Below are positions 9,429 through 18,200 of a stretch of DNA of 64,000 nt, piece by piece. The notes under the pieces are model-generated. The model made no database searches and was not told the DNA's origin. It was given only the letters and a program-made list of their open reading frames with translations. Positions within the stretch are counted from its first letter, which is position 1. Each line of letters opens with the position of its first letter. Source of the stretch: Craspedostauros australis (lineage: Eukaryota; Bacillariophyta; Bacillariophyceae; Mastogloiales; Achnanthaceae). The stretch is from NCBI GenBank assembly GCA_026770025.1, contig JAMXDE010000069.1, positions 1 through 64,000 on the forward strand, given 5' to 3'. Position numbers and translations under genes: made by a program.

Positions 9429-12068
9429 CTACCAAACCATGTCTTGAACGGCCACGCCAGCTGCTGCTCCCATGGTGTGCTGCATCGGTGGCACGACATG
9501 GAAGCATGTGCGTGTGATCTCCTGGTGCTTCTGCAATGCTTCTGGAATCCCAGCGACAACCAAACCCTCCGGGATGGTGCCTTCGATATCGTTTGCGCAC
9601 GTGGACTCTTTGCTCACGCGCGTCGTCTCGTGACTGCCAAGCTCCTGCAATGTGATGCGTGTCGCGGCAACCCGCTGCCTGGTTTGTGTGGGAGTTTCGC
9701 GGTTTCCGAATTGGTTCTGTTTGGTTGCTGTTGCTGTTGTTGTTGATGCCATTCGGATCTGTCCACCGCCATTGATGCAACCGGACGGGCATGCCATTGC
9801 CTCGATGTAATCCAGCGCGTCTTTTGTCGATGTTGTTGTCGGACCTTCTCCCAACGGAGTCAACACACGCTGCAGCGTTTGCATCCCGTTTGCAATGGCG
9901 AACTTGAGCACTGGTTCCCATGGTCCTGCTTCATCCTCCAGCGCAATATCGCCAGCAGCAGCAGGAGAAGCTGCTCCTGTTGCAACCTTGTATTTGTTCG
10001 TCACGCTGCTGTGCAGCAATGTCGCTGTAAAGTAGTCTTGCGACCGTTTGCGTCGATTGGCCAACCGCGCACTGCGGATCGGCTCCGCAGACGTCGCGGA
10101 GTTGGTTGCGGCCGCAGCATTCTGATGCTGCCAAACGGATGCGGTGCGTGGGACTCGGAACTGGAACAGCTCTTGGCACGCGTATCGGAAGATATAGTCC
10201 GCGTGTGCACCAGATGCGTAGGGGTCGATTGTCGACGCCGTCGCAGAATCGGTTTTGATGGCAGTGTCTTGGCCGGCATCCACGCCCATCGCATTGCTTG
10301 CGCCGACGGCGAATTCGCCTTGCTCCACCGTCAGAAGCTTTGCATTGCGGTTCATGGATGTTGCGTTTGATTCTGTTTCATTGCAGACATCTTGAAGCTC
10401 CTTCATGAGGTGCCGATGCCCGATGGTTTCTGCAAGAGACAGCTCGTCCAGCATCCGGAACAGCGTTTGATGGTTCGATTTAGCAACGTTGCCATTGCTG
10501 AGACTATCGTGCTTTGGTTGCGTGACATCCACCATCCCAGAATCGATGTCCATAGGATCGTCTAACATCTCATGCTGCTGCCGTGATTGTTCCTCAATCC
10601 ACTCCAGCAGTATGGTCATGCATTCGTTGGTCGTCAATACAAGATCCACCTCCTTTTGGACTGGCGGCGCTTGCTTCTGCGTACCAATCCCATTGGCATC
10701 AGCGCCGTTCACACGCGCTGTTGATGGCAGAGCATGCCAGAAGTCCTTGCGCGATGCCTCCAGCTTCTTGTCATGACACGGCATGATGGCCCAATGCTCG
10801 ATCAATGCATTGCTGTGGCTGTTTCCTGCACTACGTTCCGTGTTGTTCGCAAGGACGTTGTGGGTGATGGCAGCACCAACCATGCTCATGGGTGATTTGG
10901 TAGACGCTAATAGAGGCACTAACGCAGGAATGGACTTTTCGATGAGGCAGACGACCGCCGGACATGCCGATGCGATCTGTGGCCGATTCATGGCTGCTCC
11001 CGCAGAAATTGCCGATCCTTCTTTGTACATCCGTTGCAGATCGGATGGCGTCACCGGCGTGCCATTGGGTTCCTTCCCATCGTACAACAGAGTCTTGTCG
11101 GCATGTACCGCAATGGATGGCGGTGGCGGCGCTGCTGCTGCTGGTATTGTCGTTGTCGTTGGCGGTGAGCCATCACGGTTAGCTTGCTTCTTGCTGCGAT
11201 ACGAGTCGCAAAACTCAATGGCCGCCTGCTGCCGGCTCCAGCGCAATGGGACAGTGCCATCCACAACGACATCCACGTTGAGAATGCGATGCAGCAAAGT
11301 TGCGAACTGCCGCTGCCGCTTTGCGTAGAGCTCGCGGCGGTGCAATCGATTGTGCGCACCAGTGAGTTTGTCACTGTGCATCTCCCAAACGCGCAGGATG
11401 TCAGCCCACGATGCTGATGAGATGGTGAGCGTGCGAAGGTGGGTCCGGGTGGCAGATTTGGCGATCGTCTGCCTGAGCTTGGTCAGGGAATGCTCCTGCT
11501 CCAGAAGCACGGTCTCCGCAGTCGTAACGCAGCCGCTGCATGCCAAGCAGTCGGCAATGGATGCCTTGATCGGGTCCGCCTCTTCCTTCGCCTTTTGCTG
11601 GTTCTGCCTGAGCTTGTTCTTTGATGGGAGGAGGTTGTCAATCGAGCGAGTTGACATTGATGACGATGGTGGTGTTGACGATGTTGACGATGGCATCCCT
11701 GGGTTGGTGGTGCCTTTGCCAACTCCGCTACGAGTAGTGGGCGGATCTACCACCGCAAGCTTTGGTCGTGTGATGCGTCGCTTTCGTCTGGGAACAACCA
11801 CGGCACCCATCGCTGCTGAGGACGATTTGGACGACCTTCCGCCCGCTTTGCCGGTGTTGCCCGTCTTGGTCTGACCCTTATCCTTGTCGTTGCCTGTGTC
11901 TTTGTCTTGAGGCTGGAAGAGGGGATTGATGCATGCCTGCGATGGTGCCAGATAGTCATCCACCGCATCCAGCATCACGGAAGACGACGAAGTCATGGTG
12001 CTTGTTCTGCTGCCGCTGCCAACAGCATTGCCGTTACCATCGTCATTGTTTGCCGTTGATGGTATCAT
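9429..12068 (-). CDS. NAR1: Cytosolic Fe-S assembly factor NAR1 (hydrogenase-like)
   Basis: Nar1/CIAO3 carries two 4Fe-4S clusters and links the early and late steps of cytosolic and nuclear Fe-S protein assembly. The frame opens at a GTG, and the first in-frame ATG (12068) gives 879 residues. Visible signatures: the N-terminal L-A-P-S-Q-A-C block (Cys about 46); the D-C-L-A-C-S-G-C motif (Cys about 174, 177, 180), which completes the N-terminal cluster; S-A-C-P; M-P-C-H-D-K-K-L-E-A-S-R; and M-A-C-P-S-G-C-I-N-G-G-G near the C-terminus, which together supply the second cluster. The protein ends in Trp, as Nar1 proteins commonly do. It is much longer than typical Nar1 (450-600 residues) because of Ser/Thr- and Asn-rich insertions between the conserved blocks. 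It is divergently arranged with the pfkB kinase gene. Confidence 0.93.
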   Translation of the reverse strand: MIPSTANNDDGNGNAVGSGSRTSTMTSSSSVMLDAVDDYLAPSQACINPLFQPQDKDTGNDKDKGQTKTGNTGKAGGRSSKSSSAAMGAVVVPRRKRRITRPKLAVVDPPTTRSGVGKGTTNPGMPSSTSSTPPSSSMSTRSIDNLLPSKNKLRQNQQKAKEEADPIKASIADCLACSGCVTTAETVLLEQEHSLTKLRQTIAKSATRTHLRTLTISSASWADILRVWEMHSDKLTGAHNRLHRRELYAKRQRQFATLLHRILNVDVVVDGTVPLRWSRQQAAIEFCDSYRSKKQANRDGSPPTTTTIPAAAAPPPPSIAVHADKTLLYDGKEPNGTPVTPSDLQRMYKEGSAISAGAAMNRPQIASACPAVVCLIEKSIPALVPLLASTKSPMSMVGAAITHNVLANNTERSAGNSHSNALIEHWAIMPCHDKKLEASRKDFWHALPSTARVNGADANGIGTQKQAPPVQKEVDLVLTTNECMTILLEWIEEQSRQQHEMLDDPMDIDSGMVDVTQPKHDSLSNGNVAKSNHQTLFRMLDELSLAETIGHRHLMKELQDVCNETESNATSMNRNAKLLTVEQGEFAVGASNAMGVDAGQDTAIKTDSATASTIDPYASGAHADYIFRYACQELFQFRVPRTASVWQHQNAAAATNSATSAEPIRSARLANRRKRSQDYFTATLLHSSVTNKYKVATGAASPAAAGDIALEDEAGPWEPVLKFAIANGMQTLQRVLTPLGEGPTTTSTKDALDYIEAMACPSGCINGGGQIRMASTTTATATKQNQFGNRETPTQTRQRVAATRITLQELGSHETTRVSKESTCANDIEGTIPEGLVVAGIPEALQKHQEITRTCFHVVPPMQHTMGAAAGVAVQDMVW

Positions 12069-12633
12069 GCCTCCCTCCAATCTGCGATGCTCGTCGTCTC
12101 TCTCCACTCGTACTCTTGTGCTCTTGCATGTGTCAGCCCTCCTGCCTTGAAAGATAAGCGATGACGATGTACGGTATATTAGTATATGATACGTGCATAC
12201 GATCTATCCAACTTGGCAGAATGTTGGCAGAGCGGAAAGTGTTACCGCGATACCGTTCTCAGCAACACAACACTCATCACCGCGATGGTCGGACGTGTTT
12301 GTGTTGACGTGAAAGAAGAAGAACAACAAAGAAACGAAGAATCGAACCCGAACGGCCAGTGTTTAAAACGAACGGTGGTGACGTCACGAACTGGAAACCA
12401 GAACCCGAACGGGATACGGACAGACACGCAAAGAAAAGACATCAACAACAAGATCCGAAAAACGTCATTTTCGCGATGGAATAAATGCCATCACAAATGA
12501 ACGAGACATGAATGTGGCGAAGCGTTGACAACGCCCGAATCATCCAACCAGCCGATCACAAATCAAATGCCGTCCTACCACATAGAATAGTACGACAATA
12601 GTGTCATCGGGTCACGACAACAAGACGGCGACA
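12069..12633. promoter_or_regulatory. Shared upstream region of NAR1 and the pfkB kinase
   Basis: This 565 bp stretch separates two divergent start codons, so both promoters should lie here. It has no convincing reading frame of its own. A TGACGTCA palindrome, the core of CRE-type bZIP sites, occurs at about 12379-12386. I see no clear TATA box at a fixed distance from either start. Confidence 0.45.
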
Positions 12634-13995
12634 ATGATGGTCGCAATCTCTCTCACAGCTGACACCAAGTGGTGCACCACTCCAATGTTCCTGTTGATTG
12701 CCGTCTCACTTCTCTTCGCAGTGGTCCCCGTCGATGCCTTTCAGGTGAACAGTATTCGCATCAACCGCAACCCACAGCAGCCCAAGAGCATTGGCAGATG
12801 GACGTCATTGCAAGGCCAAGCCGACAATGATGGTGGTGTCGATGATTCCCAAACATCATCATCGTCATCATCATCAACAACGGCAGCATCGCCACCTGCC
12901 CTGCTGTGCATCGGCGACGCGCTATTCGATTGCATCGCCAACGACAACGCGCGCGGTTGGAGCGTTGATCAAATCATGCAAAGCGAGGCGCACTGGACTG
13001 CATTTCCAGGCGGTGCACCAGCCAACGTCGCAACTGCCGCGCGCAAATTGGGCACCACCACGGCCTTTGCGGGTTGTCTGGGCAACGATGCGCAAGGCGA
13101 CCAGCTGGTCGCGCTGTGCGATGAGATTGGCGTCGACACGTCTTTGGTGCAACGCAGCGATCGTCCGACGCGTCAGGTCATGGTCACGCGGTCGATGCAG
13201 GGAGATCGGGAGTTCGGCGCTTTCATGGAGTATCGCAAGCCCGACGCGTTCGCCGATTGCGATTTGGATCGCGCGCAGCTGATGTCGTCCACGACGATGC
13301 GAGGGGCGCGTTGGATCGTTTGCAGCACGTTGAGCTTGGCATTTCCCAAAGCTGCTGACGCCATCGACGCGTGCATCGATCGGGCCATGCGGGAGGATGA
13401 GACCATGCTATACATTGATGTCAATTGGCGACCGGTGTTTTGGCCGCCGCAGGAAGACGAGGACGATCCGTGGAAGGCAGCGAGAGCGACGATCATGGAA
13501 CTAGTGCAAAAGGCGGACGTTGTGAAAATGACGGACGAGGAAGCGGAATGGCTTGTTGGCATTACAGCGCAAGAAGCATTGGAGCATCCCAAGTTGGTTC
13601 ACGATCAAATCTCGTCGGCCAAAGCTGTGTTGGTGACGGCCGGTGAGAAAGGTGCCGCGTATTCCGTGCTGGGTAATGTTGATCGGGTGGAACCATTTGA
13701 AGTACCGGTGACTGAGACCACTGGCGCTGGCGATGCATTCACGGCTGGATTCTTGCATGGTTTGGAACAGTTGATTCATGAACAAACGAAAAGTAGCGAT
13801 GCGGTATCATCCGATCCATTTCAACTGTTGCAAAGAATGGAAGATGATGATGAACGAACCAAGGTTCACCAGATAGTGGAATTTGCTGCAGCGGTCGGTG
13901 CGCTCACATGCACGAAGGAGGGGGCTATCGCTGCACAGCCAACCTTTCAAGAGGTGGAGGTATTCCTATCGAAACAGCAGAACGACGAACTATGA
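12634..13995 (+). CDS. Plastid-targeted pfkB-family sugar kinase (fructokinase-like)
   Basis: PfkB enzymes phosphorylate sugars such as fructose with ATP. The frame opens at a GTG (12601); I chose the ATG at 12634, giving 453 residues. The N-terminus is a signal peptide ending A-V-V-P-V-D-A-F, a stramenopile plastid-type cleavage motif, so the product probably enters the plastid. Conserved features: G-D-A-L-F-D near the start of the domain; the substrate-side P-G-G-A-P-A-N-V-A motif, where N-V-A is typical of fructokinases; and the catalytic signature T-T-G-A-G-D-A-F with the Asp base at about residue 367. A Ser run separates the presequence from the domain. Fructokinase is the best guess; another pfkB substrate (ribose, adenosine) is less likely given the G-G-A-P-A-N motif. 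It is divergent with NAR1. Confidence 0.88.
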   Translation: MMVAISLTADTKWCTTPMFLLIAVSLLFAVVPVDAFQVNSIRINRNPQQPKSIGRWTSLQGQADNDGGVDDSQTSSSSSSSTTAASPPALLCIGDALFDCIANDNARGWSVDQIMQSEAHWTAFPGGAPANVATAARKLGTTTAFAGCLGNDAQGDQLVALCDEIGVDTSLVQRSDRPTRQVMVTRSMQGDREFGAFMEYRKPDAFADCDLDRAQLMSSTTMRGARWIVCSTLSLAFPKAADAIDACIDRAMREDETMLYIDVNWRPVFWPPQEDEDDPWKAARATIMELVQKADVVKMTDEEAEWLVGITAQEALEHPKLVHDQISSAKAVLVTAGEKGAAYSVLGNVDRVEPFEVPVTETTGAGDAFTAGFLHGLEQLIHEQTKSSDAVSSDPFQLLQRMEDDDERTKVHQIVEFAAAVGALTCTKEGAIAAQPTFQEVEVFLSKQQNDEL

Positions 13996-14334
13996 TCTAG
14001 CGAGAGAGAGAGAGAGAGTTGAGCTGAGTTGATACCGGATTCATTCTTGATGTTACTTTTGTGCCGCATGGTGTCATGCAGTCGCAGAGTAGAGTATCGC
14101 GATTGGTTTGCCTTCGGTGGATAGGCGTCATGGAAAGGAGAGCGTCGCACGATTGACGCCATCTTGATACACTATCCATGTGACATTCCGACATGCTTCA
14201 TGCGATGCCTAGTATGTCTCGCTGTGCCTAGCCCCACCCTTCCAAGTATATCTCGCATTGAGCACAGTGGCCCAGTACTTGTTCGATAGCCATGAAGCGT
14301 GCTTCAAACAGGTGGCACAGGTTGCCTTCACCAC
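13996..14334. other. Convergent intergenic, 339 bp, with GA repeat
   Basis: This separates the 3' ends of the kinase gene (+) and the ankyrin gene (-). A (GA)n microsatellite at 14002-14018 begins 7 bp after the kinase stop codon. No gene is visible. Confidence 0.6.
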
Positions 14335-17300
14335 TTACTCCCAGTCACCCAGCGTCGAATCCAGAGTGAGCTCGTCTTGATCCTTGGGTGCGTACTTGGA
14401 TTTGTGACGCTGCTGCTGCTGCTGTTGATGACTAGCGGAATGCTTCTTCTTCCGAGAATATGCGTAGACCATGTCGCGGGGTCTTGTGGGATCCATCACG
14501 TGAGAGGACGTTCGTCGATTATTGCCCTGCCGTTTGGACGTCTTCGTGCCCGATCCCATTCCGGGATATCCTGGTGCTTCGTTCGTCGTCGTTGCTATCC
14601 ACGGTGCGTTGGTGGACAACGACGACGCATTTTCTGGTATTTCTTGTTGCGGCGGTGGTGACTGCTGCTGCTGTTGTTGATGGGAAACAGCATATCCCCG
14701 TTGGGCTCTACTGTTGCCATTGGCATTACCATCACCATATCCATTCTGATGATTTTCATTGCTGTTCACGTACGCGCCGGTGTTGCCTCCCTTGGCCGAA
14801 TCCTTCCGACGATTGTGCTTTCGATCTGTAGCGTATGACGTGACTGGACTGTGACGCCCTTGGGTGGGAGTTTTGGCTCGACGTCTTTGCGCACTCTTGC
14901 TTCTGCGCAGCAGTGAGGCGTCGCTCTCTGGTGGTGGCGTGCGCTGTTCGTTGGATTGTTGTTGCTGTTGTCGTTGCTGCTGCTGCTGATGATGATGTTG
15001 CTGGCTGTCATAACCATGTCCATCTTGCTGCGAGTACTGGTTCCTGGATCCGCTCTGTTGCCGCGTATCATCGACGGAGTAGGATTGTGGATGGCCAAAC
15101 GCTTGCTGCCCAGTTCCATCAAGATCGCCGCCACCGTTGTTCCCTCTGTGATGCTCATCGGCAGAAGGTGCGGTCGCTACAGGACCACCGCCGGTACCGC
15201 CACGTGATCCCTTCCGTGATTGATATCGTTTCAGATATCGTCTGCTTTGGTTGTGGTGACGTGCATCGTCACGCCCGTTCGCATGATTCGTCTGCCCTTG
15301 CTCCTTGTTGCTCTGGGTGTTTCCGTTGGTATAGAAAACGCCATGTTCATCCGTGTACTCGCTTGCTTCGTCGGATATCCACTGTTTGACCGTGGAGATC
15401 AGGTGGGATCGTGGCATTGTGCTTATCTTGGTATCCGATTGAGGAAGCTGCTCGTCATCCGCATCCTGTCGTTCCTCCTTGCGTCCATCGGGTGGCGCAT
15501 TGTGTGATCCGAATTGACGGTTCTGGCCACGACCGTCATATTGTTGTTGGTGGTGTTGGGGCTGCTGCTGCCCCATGACGTCCATGCCTCCGTTACCACT
15601 ATCGCGCTGATCCTGTCCGTAAATGTTGGAATGCTGTTCATTCTGTTGGTGTTGATGCTGCAGCTGCAGCTGATCATGTCGTTGTCGACCGTTGTTGTTG
15701 TTGTTTGGATCATGGCCATGATTGTTATTGGGATGGTGATTACCAGCATACTCTTCCGCAACGTTGGGCATGCTGCTCCCGTCCGGTCCTGCATTGTGTG
15801 GTACCATTTGCGAATGACCCTGTTGTGGCTGCTGGTGCTGCTGAGATTGCGGTGGCCCCGATTCGTAGAGATGTTCTGTTGGTGTTTGCTCAGATTCATC
15901 ATCATTTTCAATGGGCGTCATCACATCCTGACGTTGGCCTTGACCTTGACCTTGACGTTGCTGTTGTTGGTTCTGATGTTGGTTGGGCGCTATTTTGGTG
16001 CGGCGTCCACCATGCCCACCATCACCATTGCCATTGCCATCACCGCGGTCGTTGGTGTTGACGTTTGTTGCAGCACCGTTATGCTTTTCTGACGTTGTGG
16101 CCATCACTTCACCACCGCTTCCAACGATTCCAACGTCGCCAAAATCATTGTTGCCATTCACATTGGAGTTTCTGGGTGTCAGTGTCAAGTATCGGCTGTG
16201 CGGATTGTGGAGTCGGTCTGCGATCATCGATTGGATGCTCCGTAGCAACATCTTTGTATCCTGTACTGCCTCCTCCTTGCGCTCCAGCTGCTGAGACAGC
16301 TGCTGCACTTGCTCCTGCAAAAGGGCGGCTTCCTCCTTTGCCTCCCACGCTTGCTTCCTCAACGACGCTTCCAAAGCCACGGCGTTTGCCTTGTCATCTT
16401 CGTACGTTTCCTTGAGACGGTACATCTTGTCTTGGTAAGACTCCATCAACTCCCGACACTTGGCATCCGAATCGTCGACCATCTTCTCGCGCGCCACCTT
16501 GGACACCTTGCAGAGCAACGGCGCCATCTTCTCCAGCGTCTCGATGAACCGGCGCTTGTGCTCCTCCCCACCCGTCCACACGGCGGAGTTCACCTGATGC
16601 GCGACCTCCACGGGCACCTGTCCCGACACGTCGCGACAGTACGCCGCCTTGGGATGGACCTGCATCAGCAATTGCATCAACGATTCCTCCGCACCCCATT
16701 GGGCTGCCACATGCAACGGCAAGCGACCTTGGTGGTCGTCCTTCGTGCGCGTCGCGATGGGAAACGTGGCAATGAGGTGCGCCACGATTTCTGGATCGGC
16801 CTTGCTGGCGCATGCCACGTGCAGCGGCAGGAATCCCCATTCGCCCTTGGTCGAAATGGCGGAAGGATGGGCATCCAGCAAACATTGCACGATGTCCATG
16901 GTGGGCTGTTGCTTGCACACCGCATGCAGCGCCAAGTTGCCACTCGTGTTCATGATGTTGTGGATTCCGCTCGTGGCAGGCGAGGACAACGGCATGGAGG
17001 CTTCGATGGGATTGGCCTGGATGCGTGCGATGACTTGTGCGAACTGACGTTGCTCGATGAGTTCCAGCAATCCTCGTGATGTCGCTGTCGAATGAAGATG
17101 GTGATTTATCGGGGTTGGCGGATGATGCACGTTGCTACTCTGTCGCGCAGTTGCCGTTGTCGTTGTCGGAATTGGGGCGGCTATTGGTGTTGCTCGTCCT
17201 GGTATCTGCGACGATGGTGAAGGCGTTACTCCATGCGGTGCATGATGAACGTGGTGCTGCTGATGATGCTGCTGTTGCGGATGATACGCGGACGGCGGCG

Positions 17301-17475
17301 GCAGTTGATGCGGAGGTGGTGCCATCTCTTCATGGTGCATCACCTCGTTTCCGCCACTGTATCCACCCATGGGCATCCCTCCTGCGTTGTTCGCACGTGT
17401 CGGCGTCTTGGACCGTGAACCATGTCCACCATGGTATTGATGCTGCTGCAGGCTTGCCTGATGGTGGTACGTCAT
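14335..17475 (-). CDS. Ankyrin-repeat, coiled-coil and Q/N/H-rich protein
   Basis: The frame opens upstream at a TTG; the first convincing ATG is at 17475 (MTYHHQASL), giving 1046 residues. About residues 140-310 contain ankyrin repeats with G-F-L-P-L-H-V-A-C and G-R-L-P-L-H-V-A-A helices, each preceded by an A-H-P or T-F-P pattern of the kind common in stramenopile ankyrin proteins. A predicted coiled coil follows (K-E-T-Y-E-D-D-K-A through L-R-S-I-Q-S-M). The C-terminal two thirds is low complexity, rich in Gln, Asn, His and Gly with several poly-Gln runs, plus basic patches. It is probably a scaffold or regulatory protein; its partner cannot be told. No signal peptide is evident with this start. 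Confidence 0.8.
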   Translation of the reverse strand: MTYHHQASLQQHQYHGGHGSRSKTPTRANNAGGMPMGGYSGGNEVMHHEEMAPPPHQLPPPSAYHPQQQHHQQHHVHHAPHGVTPSPSSQIPGRATPIAAPIPTTTTATARQSSNVHHPPTPINHHLHSTATSRGLLELIEQRQFAQVIARIQANPIEASMPLSSPATSGIHNIMNTSGNLALHAVCKQQPTMDIVQCLLDAHPSAISTKGEWGFLPLHVACASKADPEIVAHLIATFPIATRTKDDHQGRLPLHVAAQWGAEESLMQLLMQVHPKAAYCRDVSGQVPVEVAHQVNSAVWTGGEEHKRRFIETLEKMAPLLCKVSKVAREKMVDDSDAKCRELMESYQDKMYRLKETYEDDKANAVALEASLRKQAWEAKEEAALLQEQVQQLSQQLERKEEAVQDTKMLLRSIQSMIADRLHNPHSRYLTLTPRNSNVNGNNDFGDVGIVGSGGEVMATTSEKHNGAATNVNTNDRGDGNGNGDGGHGGRRTKIAPNQHQNQQQQRQGQGQGQRQDVMTPIENDDESEQTPTEHLYESGPPQSQQHQQPQQGHSQMVPHNAGPDGSSMPNVAEEYAGNHHPNNNHGHDPNNNNNGRQRHDQLQLQHQHQQNEQHSNIYGQDQRDSGNGGMDVMGQQQPQHHQQQYDGRGQNRQFGSHNAPPDGRKEERQDADDEQLPQSDTKISTMPRSHLISTVKQWISDEASEYTDEHGVFYTNGNTQSNKEQGQTNHANGRDDARHHNQSRRYLKRYQSRKGSRGGTGGGPVATAPSADEHHRGNNGGGDLDGTGQQAFGHPQSYSVDDTRQQSGSRNQYSQQDGHGYDSQQHHHQQQQQRQQQQQSNEQRTPPPESDASLLRRSKSAQRRRAKTPTQGRHSPVTSYATDRKHNRRKDSAKGGNTGAYVNSNENHQNGYGDGNANGNSRAQRGYAVSHQQQQQQSPPPQQEIPENASSLSTNAPWIATTTNEAPGYPGMGSGTKTSKRQGNNRRTSSHVMDPTRPRDMVYAYSRKKKHSASHQQQQQQRHKSKYAPKDQDELTLDSTLGDWE

Positions 17476-18200
17476 GATGGTCAAGATTGTTGCGTCTGCA
17501 TTCGCATCAATGAATGGGAATGTGCACAATGCCAATACCAACGTGAGGGAAGAGCCTTGGTGGGAGATGAATGATGGTGTGTGTGTGCGTATCCGTGGAA
17601 GCACAAGCAAACAAGGTTTGTGATCGGGTTGATGTGTCGGAGGGAGAAGCAACTGGATTTTGACACAAAAGAACGCAAAAATGAAGCTCGCCAAAATGTG
17701 AGTTTGTGTCTCACCGAGTCGGATCGATCACGAACGATCATTCAAAACATTCACGCATGAGGATATATATTTGTTGGGCTTCGGCGATACGAAGGGACGA
17801 AATGGATCGAATCTCTCCGAGACTAACTTAGTACCTATTTCATAGTTCTATTCACCGCAGCTCCCAGAACAAAGAGAGGATTGAGTTCTGTTTTGACACG
17901 GAACAGATGGAACAAATCGGCTCCGTTGAAATCCAAACGATACGGCCACAGCCAAGGAAGCAAACAGCCAACATCGAAGCCAAAGCGGAAGACAAAGTAG
18001 AAGACAAAGCCAAGCGAAGAGAGGAGAAGGAGGCCTTCGGAGATCCAAAAGGAGGAAGGTGAAAAGAACCAGCCATATCTCACCCTTCTTCCGAGGCGCT
18101 TCAGAGCGAGAGCAACTGACGCATTGGTACCTTGAGGAGCTTCATTACTCTATCACTCCACCAACCTTTCTCGACGCTCGCCTCCGATCAGTGCCTTGCG
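17476..18200. promoter_or_regulatory. Divergent intergenic, 725 bp
   Basis: This separates the starts of the ankyrin gene (-) and the WD40-like gene (+), so both promoters should lie here. The + strand at about 17980-18060 is strongly purine-rich (AAG/GAG runs). A TATATAT run lies at about 17763-17769. No gene is visible. Confidence 0.45.

Noticed and set aside
12601..12633. GTG or TTG upstream starts for several genes (pfkB, NAR1, ankyrin, WD40, ATPase, deaminase, discoidin)
   Set aside because: Eukaryotic translation normally starts at ATG; downstream ATGs place signal peptides or conserved N-termini correctly.
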